Shown here one piece after another: positions 21,310 through 31,829 of a DNA stretch of 64,000 nucleotides. The stretch covers positions 55,723,209 to 55,787,208 of the forward strand of contig CM043971.1 in the NCBI GenBank assembly GCA_014529385.2, written 5' to 3'. Below the pieces are notes generated by a model, which saw nothing but the letters and a program-made list of their open reading frames with translations, was not told the origin of the DNA and did not search any database. This stretch comes from Adiantum capillus-veneris (Eukaryota > Streptophyta > Polypodiopsida > Polypodiales > Pteridaceae). Position 1 is the first letter of the stretch, and each line of letters starts with the position of its first letter. The position numbers and the translations under genes are program-made.

Positions 21310-22810
21310 AGAAGCTTGAAGACATGCTTGGAAGCTCTGGACTGTTTTCATGAGATGCGAAGATATGGCCTAGAGCTCCAAATGCAATGACCTGCTCTCG
21401 CAGCTTGAAGACATCTGGCATCATGCAAGATGTTGGTGTATAGGCAAAAGAATCCAGGATGAGGATGATATTGTTAGTCAGGGGCTGTTGACAAAAAATG
21501 TCGTGCTTGGCACTGCCTTGGTTGACATGTATGCCAAATGTGGCGTACTAGATGAAGCACAAAAAGTGCCTGACGAGCTTCCTCTCCGAAATGTCATCTC
21601 CTATAATGCTTTGATCCTGGAGTGGCAGGGTCAGGAAGCTCTGGACTATTTTCACAAAAAGTGCTTGACGAGCTTCCTCTCCGGAATGTCGTCTCTTGGA
21701 ATTCTTTGATCGCGGGATATGCCCAATAGTGGCAGGGCCAGGAGGCTCTTGGCTGTTTTTGGCAGATGCAAAGAGAGAGCAACTCTCCAACTGCATTCAC
21801 CTACGCTTGTATCTTGAAGGCATGTGCCGTTATGCAAGATGTTGATATGGGTAAAAGAAATCATGATGATATTGTTAGTCAGGGATTGTTGGAAAAAAAC
21901 GATGTACTTGGCACTGCCTTGGCATGTATGCCAAATGTGGTGCACTTGAGAAAGCACAAAATGTGCTCGAGGAGTTTACTATTCGGAGCGATGTCTCTTG
22001 GAATGCACTGATTGCAGCATACACACAACAGGAGTGGGGCTAGAAAGCTTTAGGTTGTTTTCAACGGATGCAAAGTGAGGGCCTCTGTGCATATACAATC
22101 ACCTATGCATGCATCTTGAAGGCATGTGCTCTACCCAAGATGTTGATATGGGCTTAAATATTTTCTTTGATATTTTTAGCCAAGGGTTGTTGCAAAAATT
22201 ATCGTGCTTGGAAATACCTTGGTCCACACACATCCGTTTTCTCTCGCAACACCGCCAAGCAAGCAGCAATAAAGGCTACACAAGCAAAAAGACATTGAGT
22301 ATTTCTTTTGTGAGCTCACTTAAAGATTGTGCTAAGGAGAAGGTTTTGTACCAAGGCAGTAGGATTCATGATGATATTTGCAATATGGGTAACTTGAAAA
22401 GAATGCATACTTGGAAAAAATGGTGGTCAGTATGTATGTCAAGTGCGATGCACCTTTCAGTGTGCAACAAGTCTTTAACGAGCTTACTGTGTTGCGGGAT
22501 GTTGTCTTGTGGAATGCACTGATTGCAGGATATGCCCAACAGAGACGCAATTACCTATGCATGCATCTTGAAGGCATGTAGCTCTACCCAAGATGCTGAT
22601 ATGGGCTTGAATATTTTCTATGCTATTGTTAGCCAAGGGCTATTGCAAAAATTGTCGTGCTTGCCAATGCCTTGGTCCACACACATCCGTTTTCTCTTGA
22701 ACCACCGCCAAGCAAGCATCAATAAAGGCTACACAAGCAAAAATGGAGAGCAAGAGAATGAGTCTTTCTTTTGTGAGCTCACTTAAAGACTATGCTAAGG
22801 AGAAGGTTTT
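21310..22810 (+). pseudogene. PPR protein pseudogene (PLS type), left part
   Basis: PPR proteins bind organellar RNA in plants. Decayed repeats are visible in shifting frames: LGTALVDMYAKCGVLDEAQK (about 21509), ELPLRNVVSWNSLIAGYAQ (about 21672-21726), FTYACILKACAVMQDVDMGK (about 21796-21855), HDDIVSQGLLEKNDVLGTAL (about 21860), ITYACILKACSSTQDADMGL (about 22549). Many stops and indels break it; no DYW or E domain is seen on this side. A block of about 440 bp is duplicated (about 22109-22350 and 22555-22810). The sequence breaks at 22810, where Copia-A is inserted, and resumes at 44876 with the expected continuation GTACCAAGG, seen uninterrupted at 22347-22355 in the first duplicate. Confidence 0.8.
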
Positions 22811-23037
22811 TGTTGGAATTAGGGTTGCAGAGAAACACACACAGCTTGGAGAAGACGAAGGAAGCTCAAGAGACACAATAGAGAGTGTGTTACTTAGTGT
22901 GCAATGGAAAGATAGATAGCCCTAGAGTGATGGACGTATATACAATGCTCGGGGGCAAAAACCTCCTAAAGAGAAAAAAAATGCCCCGGCGGTCCTAGTA
23001 TGTTCACACACATCACTATCGCATGTATATGGTAACA
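22811..23037 (-). repeat. Copia-A 3' LTR
   Basis: 227 bp, TG...CA ends (TGTTGGAATTAGGG...TATATGGTAACA). Matches 44651-44875 and, more distantly, 49885-50113. The bases just inside (AATCCCCCCGGAGTG on the plus strand) form a polypurine tract on the element strand, as required for plus-strand priming. Confidence 0.92.
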
Positions 23038-23816
23038 AATCCCCCCGGAGTGATGTGGTGAACGAGAGCTGGCACATGAGTAAAGGGAAGTGCCATGCCC
23101 TGAGGACATGATCAGTCCACAAAGGGGAGTAAGCCCAAAGCTTTGCGGAAAGCTTCAAGCTTCTCATAAGACAATGCCTTTGTGAAAAGATCTGCAAGGT
23201 TGTCCTGTGTTGGCACATAAGCCAAGCTGATCTCTCCTGCTGAGAGACTCTCCTTGACATAGTGGTAATGTACCTCAATGTGCTTGCAACTACCAATGCG
23301 CTTCGATTGTCAATGTAGATAGTGTTGGTAGTGTCCTGTCCAACACCCAAATCAGTCATAAGGCGTCTGAGCCATACACACTCAGCCGTAGCTATGAAGA
23401 CTGTCCTGTACTCAGTCTCACAACGCGAAGTGGCCACAATACGTTGCTTCTTGCTCAACCATGATATACATGAACTACCAAGCATGAAACAAAAACCACT
23501 TGTGGACACTTGTGTGTCAAAACAACCAGCCCAATCTAAGTCCGAAACAGCATTTAAGTCTGGCGGTAATGATCCCTCCTTGGGATAAAAATAAGCCAAG
23601 ATGTAAAGTGTCACTAAGGTAGCGGAAAATCCTCTTGACAACTTGCCAATGTTTAGATCCTGGGCTATGCATAAATCTGCTGACATGTGAGACTGCTAAC
23701 TGAAAATCTAGCCTCGTGTTGCATACATAAATGAGACAGCCAACAACAGTTTGGTAAAGAGTGACATCAGCAGGATCGCCATCATCATGTAGACTCAACT
23801 TCAAACCTGTTTCCAT
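23038..23816 (-). pseudogene. Copia-A RNase H and end of RT
   Basis: Copia-type RNase H relic: DLDWAGCFDTQVSTSGFCF with SSCISWLSKKQRIVATSRCE (acidic residue of the TEAEY-like motif present as CETEY), WLRRLMTDLGV, then YIDNRSALVVAS. Preceded by copia motif YQTVVGCLIYVCNTRLDFQL. Frameshifts near 23300 and 23590 break it. Confidence 0.8.
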
Positions 23817-24878
23817 GGGAGTGGCAATAGGTTTGCAATCCTCAAGTCAAAACTTACATAGCAATGTCTCTATGTAACTTTTCTGACACAAGGCAATATC
23901 ACCATCACACTACTTAAACTGTATACCCAAGTAATGATGCAACAACCCCAAATCTTTCATCTTGAAAGTAGTATTCAAATCAGCCTTAAATTCAACAATA
24001 TGTCTCTCATTTGGTCCAGTGATCAACAAATCATCGACATAAAGAACCACAATGAGAAGTACATCACCCTCACGCTTTACATACAATGTGCTTTCTGTTG
24101 GACTGTTACGAAAGCCTCGTTTAACCAAATGAGTGTCAGCTTTCTCATACCAAGCACGAGGAGATTGCTTCAACCACAAAGCCTTCTTACATCTGCACAC
24201 TTTGTCCTCTTGTCCTTTTATGACAAAACCACGAGGTTGCGTTACATAAACTTCCTCAAATATGTCACCATTCAAGAAAGCCGTAACAATGTTTGATTGA
24301 TGTATATCCCAACCAAAATGAACTGCCTATGCACATAGAAAACGCACAGTAGTCATACGACAAGTGGGAGCAAAAGTCTCTTTATAATCTATGCCTTTTT
24401 GCTGTGCATAACCCTTTGCAACAAGTCGATCCTTATGGCGATCTATCTCACCATTCTGCTTGCGTTTCAACTTGTAAACCCACTTCGTACCAATGGCCTT
24501 TTTGCCAAGAGGCAAATCACATAAAGTCCATGTGTCATTTTCTATAAGTGCATCATATTCTGATTGCATGGTAACCATCCAATTTTCTAAATTCTGTGCT
24601 TCAGAAGACAAAGGCTCCTCAACATCATGTAAGCTAGACACAGCCAAAGCATAACAATATGATGTATAAGATGCATGGAGAGAGCCTGAACGAGTACGAC
24701 TAGACAAAGGTGTATCCAATTTACTGTCACGCAAAGTGTGCAGCAGCCAATTTTGGCATACCTCTAGCTTGCTCATTTTCAGCCCTTTCCTCGTCAAGTA
24801 CATCATGTACATCTGCATCAGTAATAGGATGATCTGTAACGTTCTTAGAAACCCCCATAGGTTGTACATTTTCCTCAT
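23817..24878 (-). pseudogene. Copia-A reverse transcriptase
   Basis: Copia RT in two main pieces. 24878-24327 contains W-T-L plus KKAIGTKWVYKLKRKQNGEI, DRLVAKGYAQQKGIDYKETF and APTCRMTTVRF. 24275-23910 contains DIFEEVYVTQPRGFV, PRAWYEKADTHLVKRGF and the catalytic YVDD in VVLYVDDLLITGPNE, then LGLLHHYLGIQFK. An interruption between 24327 and 24275 and other stops disable it. Confidence 0.85.
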
Positions 24879-25816
24879 TGGAAGTTACATTCGTATTTCC
24901 ACCACTGAAAAGCGGCAACAAAGTGTCATAAATGTCCTGTGAGCTTACATTACTGTCTCTAGTACATGACAGCAAGGGCTGAACAAAATCTTCCACAAAC
25001 ACTACATCCCGTGAAACCAGAATACGCTTTGTTTGCGGATGATATAACCTGTAACCTTTGCTTTCAGCACTATAACCAACAAACATACATTTCACAGCCT
25101 TATCATCCAATTTTCTGTGCTCTGTTTGTGGCACCAAAGTATATGCAAAACAACCAAAAACACGCATGTGCTCAATAGAAGGCTTTCTATCATGCCATGC
25201 TTCATATGGAGTAATAGACTGCAAAGCTTTCGTAGGACACTTGTTAAGTACATAAGTGGCACACATGATGGCCTCAAGCAAAAAAGAATGCAGCAAAGCT
25301 TGACTTTTGACCATACATCGTGCCATTTCCGTCAGTGACCTGTTTTTCCTCTCAGCAACACCATTTTGCTGAGATGTATAAGGCACTGTACATTGGTGTT
25401 TTATCCCACAACTAGCCAGAAATGCAATAAATTCATGAGATATATACTCCCCCCTCAATCGGAACGGAGGGTGCCCATAGTACATTTCGATACATTTTTA
25501 GCCATAGAAAGAAATTGTTTGAAGCACATAAAAACTTCGGACTTCGCTTTAAGCGAAAATACCCATGCATGCGTGGAGTAATCATCAGTGAAAGTCACAA
25601 AGTACAGGTAATTGCCCAAGGAAAGAGTTTGCATGGGCCCACAAGCACAAGCCACAACCTGCATGTGGCCCAAACCTGACCATCCTTTGGAAACTTAGAA
25701 CGCTGCATCTTACCCAAAATATAGCCTTCACAAACATGTTTGACAGGTGCTTCAGGAGGTGGCAAAGAAGCAACCATATCTGATTTCTGCAAACGCAACA
25801 AACTGGCAAAATTCAT
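24727..25816 (-). pseudogene. Copia-A integrase
   Basis: Integrase core relic: FVTFTDDYSTHAWVF and TLRSDRxGEYISHEF (second catalytic Asp), then PYTSQQNGVAERKNRS (catalytic Glu region). Downstream FGCFAYTLVPQTEHRKLDDK and KGYRLYHPQTKRILVSRDVVF are the usual copia integrase C-terminal phrases. The zinc-binding and first Asp parts lie in other frames at 25585-25816. Confidence 0.85.
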
Positions 25817-26014
25817 ATGACCAAAACGTGTATGCCAAAGTTTTGCATCTGAAATAGCCCTTGAATCTGCAACAGCATTTGCAAAATTTTATCCACACTT
25901 GTCATACAAAGTGAGCTTATACAGCCCACGGCACAAAAGGCCAGATGCAACAATTTCATCACCAAAACTGAGATCATGAACTGTACATCTGTCATCCACA
26001 AATTTGACTACAAG

Positions 26015-27352
26015 TCAAAGTCTAGCAAGTGCGGATATAGACAAGAGATTCTTCTTGATCCCAGGTACATAAAGTGCATCAACAAGTGTGAAAGAACTGC
26101 CATTTGCAGCAGTAAGCACAATCTTTCCAACTCCCTGAATCGGATAAGAGGCATTGTTGGCACAAGTGACTGAATTCCCATGAGGGACAGACTCGAGAGA
26201 GGTAAACAATTCACAATGTGAGGTAATGTGCTTTGTAGCACCATTCTCGAAATACCACACATGTGAATTTGCAGCAACTGACAAGCATGCATCATGGACA
26301 ACAAGATTGTAAGAGCACTCTGCACTAAAAGCCCATTCTGCATCAACATCAGCATCACAGTTTCCTTTCAAAGAAGAGTCAACAATGGCTGCATTTGTAG
26401 TGGAACCAACATTTGCAGTGGAACCACCCTCTTTCTTCTTAGCCTCTTTGGCCTTCAACTTAGAACACGACTTGATCAAGTGATCATTAGCTTTACAATA
26501 ATGGCAACGCATCTTCTTTTTGCCCTTATCACCAGAATTGCCAGACGAAGTGCTGCCAGCAGAAGCATTAGGAACAGAAATTTTGCCACTCGCAATAGAA
26601 CCATAAGAAGTGGCTCCATTGCTGTTACCACCCTTTCTTTGGGAAGCAATAAAAGCGTGTTCAACTGCATGCTGTCTAGTCCTGTTTTTTTTGGAAAGTA
26701 ACTCTTGCAATAGCAATGTGTATAATGCATCAAACTTGACAACTTCTGAATTTCCTTGGGTCATAAGTCTCCAAGTACTAGCAAAAGTCTGGTAGGAATC
26801 TGGTAAGGCATCAAGAATAGTCTGCTCAAGGGAACTGTTTGAAATGACTTCACCTGCAGAAATAAGTTGCTCATTGATATCCTTGACACTAGCAAGAATA
26901 GTGTCTGTATCATCTTCCTCATGCATAATCTTCGACTCCAACTCTTTACGCAGCAAAGCAATTTTAGCCTCATTGCGACTTGCATAAAGACCAGCCAAAA
27001 TATCTCAAGCCTGTTTTGCAGATTTTGCTGAAGGGATGTGAGGAACAATGGTGCGATTCACAAACAATGTAATCAATGCATGAGCGTGCGCATCCTTTAC
27101 ATCCCAACGAGCTTGTTATGCCGTAGGCAAAACAACTCTAATTGCAGCAATCCTTGCAGCAAGACCTGCAACATCCTCAACATCGCCTGCATTCTCAGAA
27201 CTAGAATGTACATCAATGCCCTGCACAATTTTCTAGACGCCCTTTGACACAAGAACATGTTGCATCATATAAGCCCACATAGGGTAGTTGTCCCCATCCA
27301 ACCTGTCCTTAGCAGCAAACATTTTGAACACATCTGTGTTGTTGTTAGCCAT
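26015..27352 (-). pseudogene. Copia-A gag and protease
   Basis: Gag starts at 27352 (MANNNTDVFKMFAAKDRLDG, NYPMW, the copia gag entry). After frameshifts near 27233 and 27000 the frame 26998-26015 runs through LISAGEVISNSSLEQTILD, LPDSYQTFASTWRLMTQG, the zinc knuckle CHYCKANDHLIKSC (the expected His is present but the last spacing is atypical) and the protease entry WYFENGATKHIT. The catalytic D-S-G is E-N-G, so the protease is dead. It ends with the GAG-pre-integrase-style LYVPGIKKNLLSISALARL. Confidence 0.85.
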
Positions 27353-27625
27353 GGTAAATGTTGCACCTGATGTGAAAACTGCTCGAAAATAGGAGAAACA
27401 GAGCGGGAACAACACGTGCTATATAGCACAAACCGTAGAAAACTATGAGGTACCTGTTATGCAGAAAACGACACTGAAAAAAATTCTGCACAAAATGACG
27501 AAATAGCCTATGCAGTACTGCCTGTAGTGGAAATGGAGGCCGAAATGATCCCGAATCAAAATTTGAGCAGATTGAGCTCTACGAGCACACCCGAAATTTT
27601 TGTCGACCTGCAAACGCTTGCCAAA

Positions 27626-28572
27626 TGTTGGACGGAAGCAAATCACACACGCATGCAAACACTACCTAGATCAACATAATGTCAATCGAGGACACAGATG
27701 ATACGATAGGCACACAGAGGAAATCTATTTAGCTTGTCAGGCTGAGACCATCCTACACATACAACACTCTGGAAGGCCAACTATACCACAATCAAGAACC
27801 TCACTGCTCTCAACTACACCACCTAGCCACATACACACATACGGAAGGTAACTCGCCTAATCATGCCAGATTCGTACGAAACATAAGGAACACCATCCCC
27901 TCACTAGGATACACCTGTCCCTAAGCTTCTACACTCAAAACCCTCACTGTAAACCCATCTGCAGAAAACGCGTAGGATGACAGAGCTGAATTTTGAAAGT
28001 GCCCGAAACTGAAATTTATGAGTACCTATGCGTAGCTTATGTCGCCACGATTCTATAGACTACTAGCGCGCAGAAAACAGACATCGTTTGATACACTTGC
28101 GGCCACAAATAGCTCGTAGATGCGTCGGCGTGTGTACTTCGTCTCACGTGGAATGCTTGGCGTTGTCGCGTAGCTCTCCTCGAGCCTACACCAATGGTGC
28201 AGTCGGATCTCCAATGTGTTGAGCGAGCCGGGCGTAGCGAGATGATAAAGCTCACGCTCACTCTCTTTCTCTCTCACACACAATAGACAGCAGCGCTAAA
28301 TTTTGATTATGATAAAAGTCTCCTTACAAAATGACCTAGGTACCTTATATACTAAGGCTACCTTAGGTTTAACCAAAAATGGGGTTGAAAGGGTCAAATG
28401 GCTTTGTATTTATAATCTGGAAGTGCCATTGCACCCCGGCTTCTGAAACTAGAATAACTACTCATTACAAATGATGTTTATAGCCATAATCCGCAGCATT
28501 TCATTACTCGCAAAAGATAAGACTTTGGTACGAAACTTAAGTTATGTTGTGTTGTTGACCCGGCGGTCAACA
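27626..28572 (-). repeat. Gypsy-B 3' LTR
   Basis: 947 bp, begins TGTTGGACGG and ends GACCCGGCGGTCAACA. The last 16 bases contain the self-complementary TTGACCCGGCGGTCAA. The internal flank CACCCCCCTTCTGC is the polypurine tract on the element strand. It carries GCGTAGGATG at about 27970, a half of the leader palindrome. Confidence 0.92.
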
Positions 28573-30283
28573 CACCCCCCTTCTGCGTTCATGTCATCCC
28601 CGACATGACCTGATTGTCGATGGCGATGTGGTCTTTGCTGTCGTTTTGGCTTCATCTGTTGCACTGCTTGTAACTTTGTCGAACCACAACAAGAACTATG
28701 ATCCATTAGAGCGGACATCTATCATCATAACCATTCATCTTTTGAGATCCTCTGATTACTTGTATGTCTGCTCTTCTTCATTGGGGACTTCTTTGTTCCT
28801 GTGCAATCATGTTGTTAGTGTTGTCTGCAGCTTTGTTATTGTAGTCCATTCTTCGACTCGCCATTGAGGAGAAGTATGCTTTGATCTGAAATTGGTGCTC
28901 CAATTCATTTGTCAATTGATTTGAGTAGCATTTCCTTATTGTTGATGTAGAAGGAATATTTACAAGAGGATGGTGATAGGTGTCCTTAAATTAGGGTCTA
29001 AAACCTGGATGACCAAAGGGAAAAAACCCGGTGGGAAAAAAAATGCCTTTGGTATACGCTCTTATTGGAGTTGAGCAGTTGAACGTGAAGTACATGTTCA
29101 TGAAAGGTGAGTGCTTGGGTGAAACACGGAAAGAGTGCCTGATGCAAGTGCCAATTATGGGACACTCTATATGCATATGAGAAATTTGTCAACAAAAGCA
29201 TGCAATGTGAAAGAAGGAAATGATGGGTGTTTCGAGGAATAAATGTAGCACATGTGACATCAAAAGATGTCTCAGTAGCTTCCACCTTTCCAAGAAGGTT
29301 TTTCGATGTAGAAGTTTCTCCACTCGTATCTCACTGTGCTCAGTACGTGAGTGTCTTTTGGACCTTCTCCTTCACTTCACCAGACTTAAGTACTTAGACT
29401 TCGACTCTTTTGCTCACCTATACCAGCATGAGCGACACAACGTAAATATGCTCAACTCTTTCAGCTTGAGCAGTACCTAGAATAGCTAAGACGCTTATAC
29501 CACAGAGAATATTACTTGAAGCTTTGGGACTAACACCTCACTCATTTTGTGGCGTAGCTACTCGACTCCGACTTGTATGACTTGTCGGTTCCATGTTGAC
29601 ACTGCTTTGTGACAAGTTCTTCGGCTGTTGTAGTGGCTGCTGAGACATACTTCGTGAAGTTTCATCGTTTCCCTGTACCTTCTTCTTTTTGTAGTGCTCA
29701 AGCCTCTCGTCAGTCTTTTCTTCATGTGGATTATGGATTTTTTATTTTTTTCTTAATAATAAACAAAGAAAATCTTAAAACAACTCAACAAAAGAAAAAT
29801 CATTCAAATAGAAATGTAAATGCTATGTACACTATACACATGTCCCTAGGGGCTCATATATGGATTTTGTCCCCATACTCCTCTGTAACACTACTAGGAG
29901 GGCATATACTCTAAATTTCATCAAAAAATTATCACAATAAAACGCAAAAATTCAATGCATCTCACAAAACATTTCCCTCTAATAGTCATAATGTTAGGTC
30001 CGCATTTAGAATGCCTCCCCCCTTCCTATTTGGAGTCATCCTTTACAACAGGGTATCGCAAAGGGTATGTGTTGTGCTTGGGCAATTAAAAGTTGTGCCT
30101 ATGCAGGCCTTGTAATGTAGCCCTATTATGCATACACAGTCAATGCATGGAAAAGATTTATGTTGTGCAAGATGTGGGTATAAACTGCTTATTGGTATTT
30201 GTTGGCGAGGCTTCCTATTCTAAGCAATATAATGGTCTTTGAAGCTTCGGTATCGTTGCTTGATTGAAGCGACTTGCTCTCTT
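28573..30283 (-). other. Gypsy-B 3' non-coding part
   Basis: About 1.7 kb between the 3' LTR and the end of the W-x-P-K ORF. Short frames only, none with a recognisable domain, and no RT or integrase motif. Confidence 0.55.
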
Positions 30284-31543
30284 CTAACTGTACTGTAATC
30301 GTAGGAAGAATTGTAAGAATTCAAGCGACGATGCACTGACAACAGTTTTGTTGTTCTTCTTTGGGACCCATTTCTTTGCGATTATTAGCTGTTTTGTTGC
30401 TGGCTCTCGTTTAGGAACCCATACTTGCCCGTGCTTCGTTTGGGAACCCATACTTGCCTGTGCTTCGTTTGTGTTTGAAGAGAATTCTTTGGGATCCACC
30501 TTTTTGTTGTGTGAGTCAACAATGGTCTTTGCTTGAGCCCTTGTACGCTTGGTTGGGGACGGGATTTAGGGTTTGAAAGTTGATACTGTGGTTGTTTTGG
30601 AATCCAAATGAATTCCTGACTTTTTTGTGCTTGAATCAACTTCTTTGGAGCCCAAACCTGAGTTGTGAAAGCTTGCGACTTTGTGATATTCTTACCCGTT
30701 CGTGCACGCTTTCCTTGTTTTTGTTTTGGTGTTGGATCTTGTGATTTGTCATTAGAGATCTTTGTCTTCTTGATCCATATCTGTTTTTGGCCGATCTGGC
30801 TTTTTGTTATCCAGATTTGTCGAGCTTTTTGGCTTTGACTTGTCCTATTCTTTTGACCTGTCATGGTTGTTGCTGAAGTGGTTGGTGATACTGATGGTCT
30901 GAGTTGATGATAGGGGATGTCGTAAGATTCATCACTATCGCTACTATCCTCAGCAAGGTTAACTTCTTGTACTTTCCCTTGATTTTTTGGCTGGTAGTGG
31001 AAAGTTACTATCTGTTTGCTCGTGGGTGGTAGTTTCTTAGAGGACTTTTCTAGCCCATTGATTAGAGCATTGTTAGCTCGTTGCTCTGGTCGTATTCCTC
31101 CTAGCTGAGTCTTTGCATCCTTATTAGGAGCCATGTATGAGGATGCTTGTGGTGGCTGTGTCTTCACGGAGGACTTTGGAATCCACTTTTGATGCACTTT
31201 ATTCGTATAACGATGACATTGATTCCTGGGTCGTTGATCTTCTTGAAGCTCGAAGTGTTCTACAGAGTCATAGAACTCGTCGTCTTCTTCATCTTTTGAT
31301 TCTCCACATTTCTTTTTTTGCTCCTTATTTCGAGAGCTTGTTGATGTCTGGATCTCTTCGTTTTCTTGGATTACACTCACTGCAAAATAAGGAACGACAT
31401 CATAGCCATTTTCATCACAAAACTTTGTTGTGGGAGCACCCTCCACGGCGCACACGTCCAGAGTAGCCAAGATGTGTTCCCGTCCAAAAGGCTCTAACGC
31501 TTCTTCAGGAAATGGTTCTGGGATATAGTCCTTATCCTCTATA
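30284..31543 (-). pseudogene. Gypsy-B downstream ORF with repeated W-x-P-K motifs
   Basis: Continues the protease-side reading frame after the Copia-C insertion site (EDKDYIPEPFPEEALEPFGR onward). An acidic segment (KDEEDDEFYDSVEHFE) is followed by a basic Gln/Lys-rich region with nine copies of a short motif: KWIPK, IWITK, IWIKK, VWAPK, IWIPK, RWIPK, VWVPK, VWVPK and KWVPK. A 29-bp tandem duplication near 30410-30470 shifts the frame between the 7th and 8th copies. No enzyme motif. The composition suggests a nucleic-acid-binding or gag-like tail. Function unknown; a W-V-P-K phrase also occurs in some plant retrotransposon polyproteins from memory, which I cannot verify. Confidence 0.55.
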
Positions 31544-31548
31544 ACCCG

Positions 31549-31740
31549 TGAAGGAGTACGAGCGGAAGTGCGACGCGAGAGAGAGTGCGAGAAGAAGAGC
31601 ACGACGATATGGTGAACTCGCTTTACTGTAATGTGTAGAGCATAGTGAGTTCTTATTAGGTTTTTACAAAAGAATATGTGTACATACCTGGCGGCCCGCC
31701 CACTTACCTGGGCGACCACATTGGGCTTTATACCCCAACA
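31549..31740 (-). repeat. Copia-C 3' LTR
   Basis: TGAAGGAGTACG...TATACCCCAACA on the plus strand. Differs from the other LTR at GACGCG versus GACACG and CGCTTTACT versus CGCTCTACT. Confidence 0.96.
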
Positions 31741-31829
31741 ACCTCCCACTTAAAGTCCAATGTGGTACTTTAAGTGTGAGAGAAGCTACTATACAAGCTA
31801 ATATACAAGAGATGTAGAGAAGTGATGTA

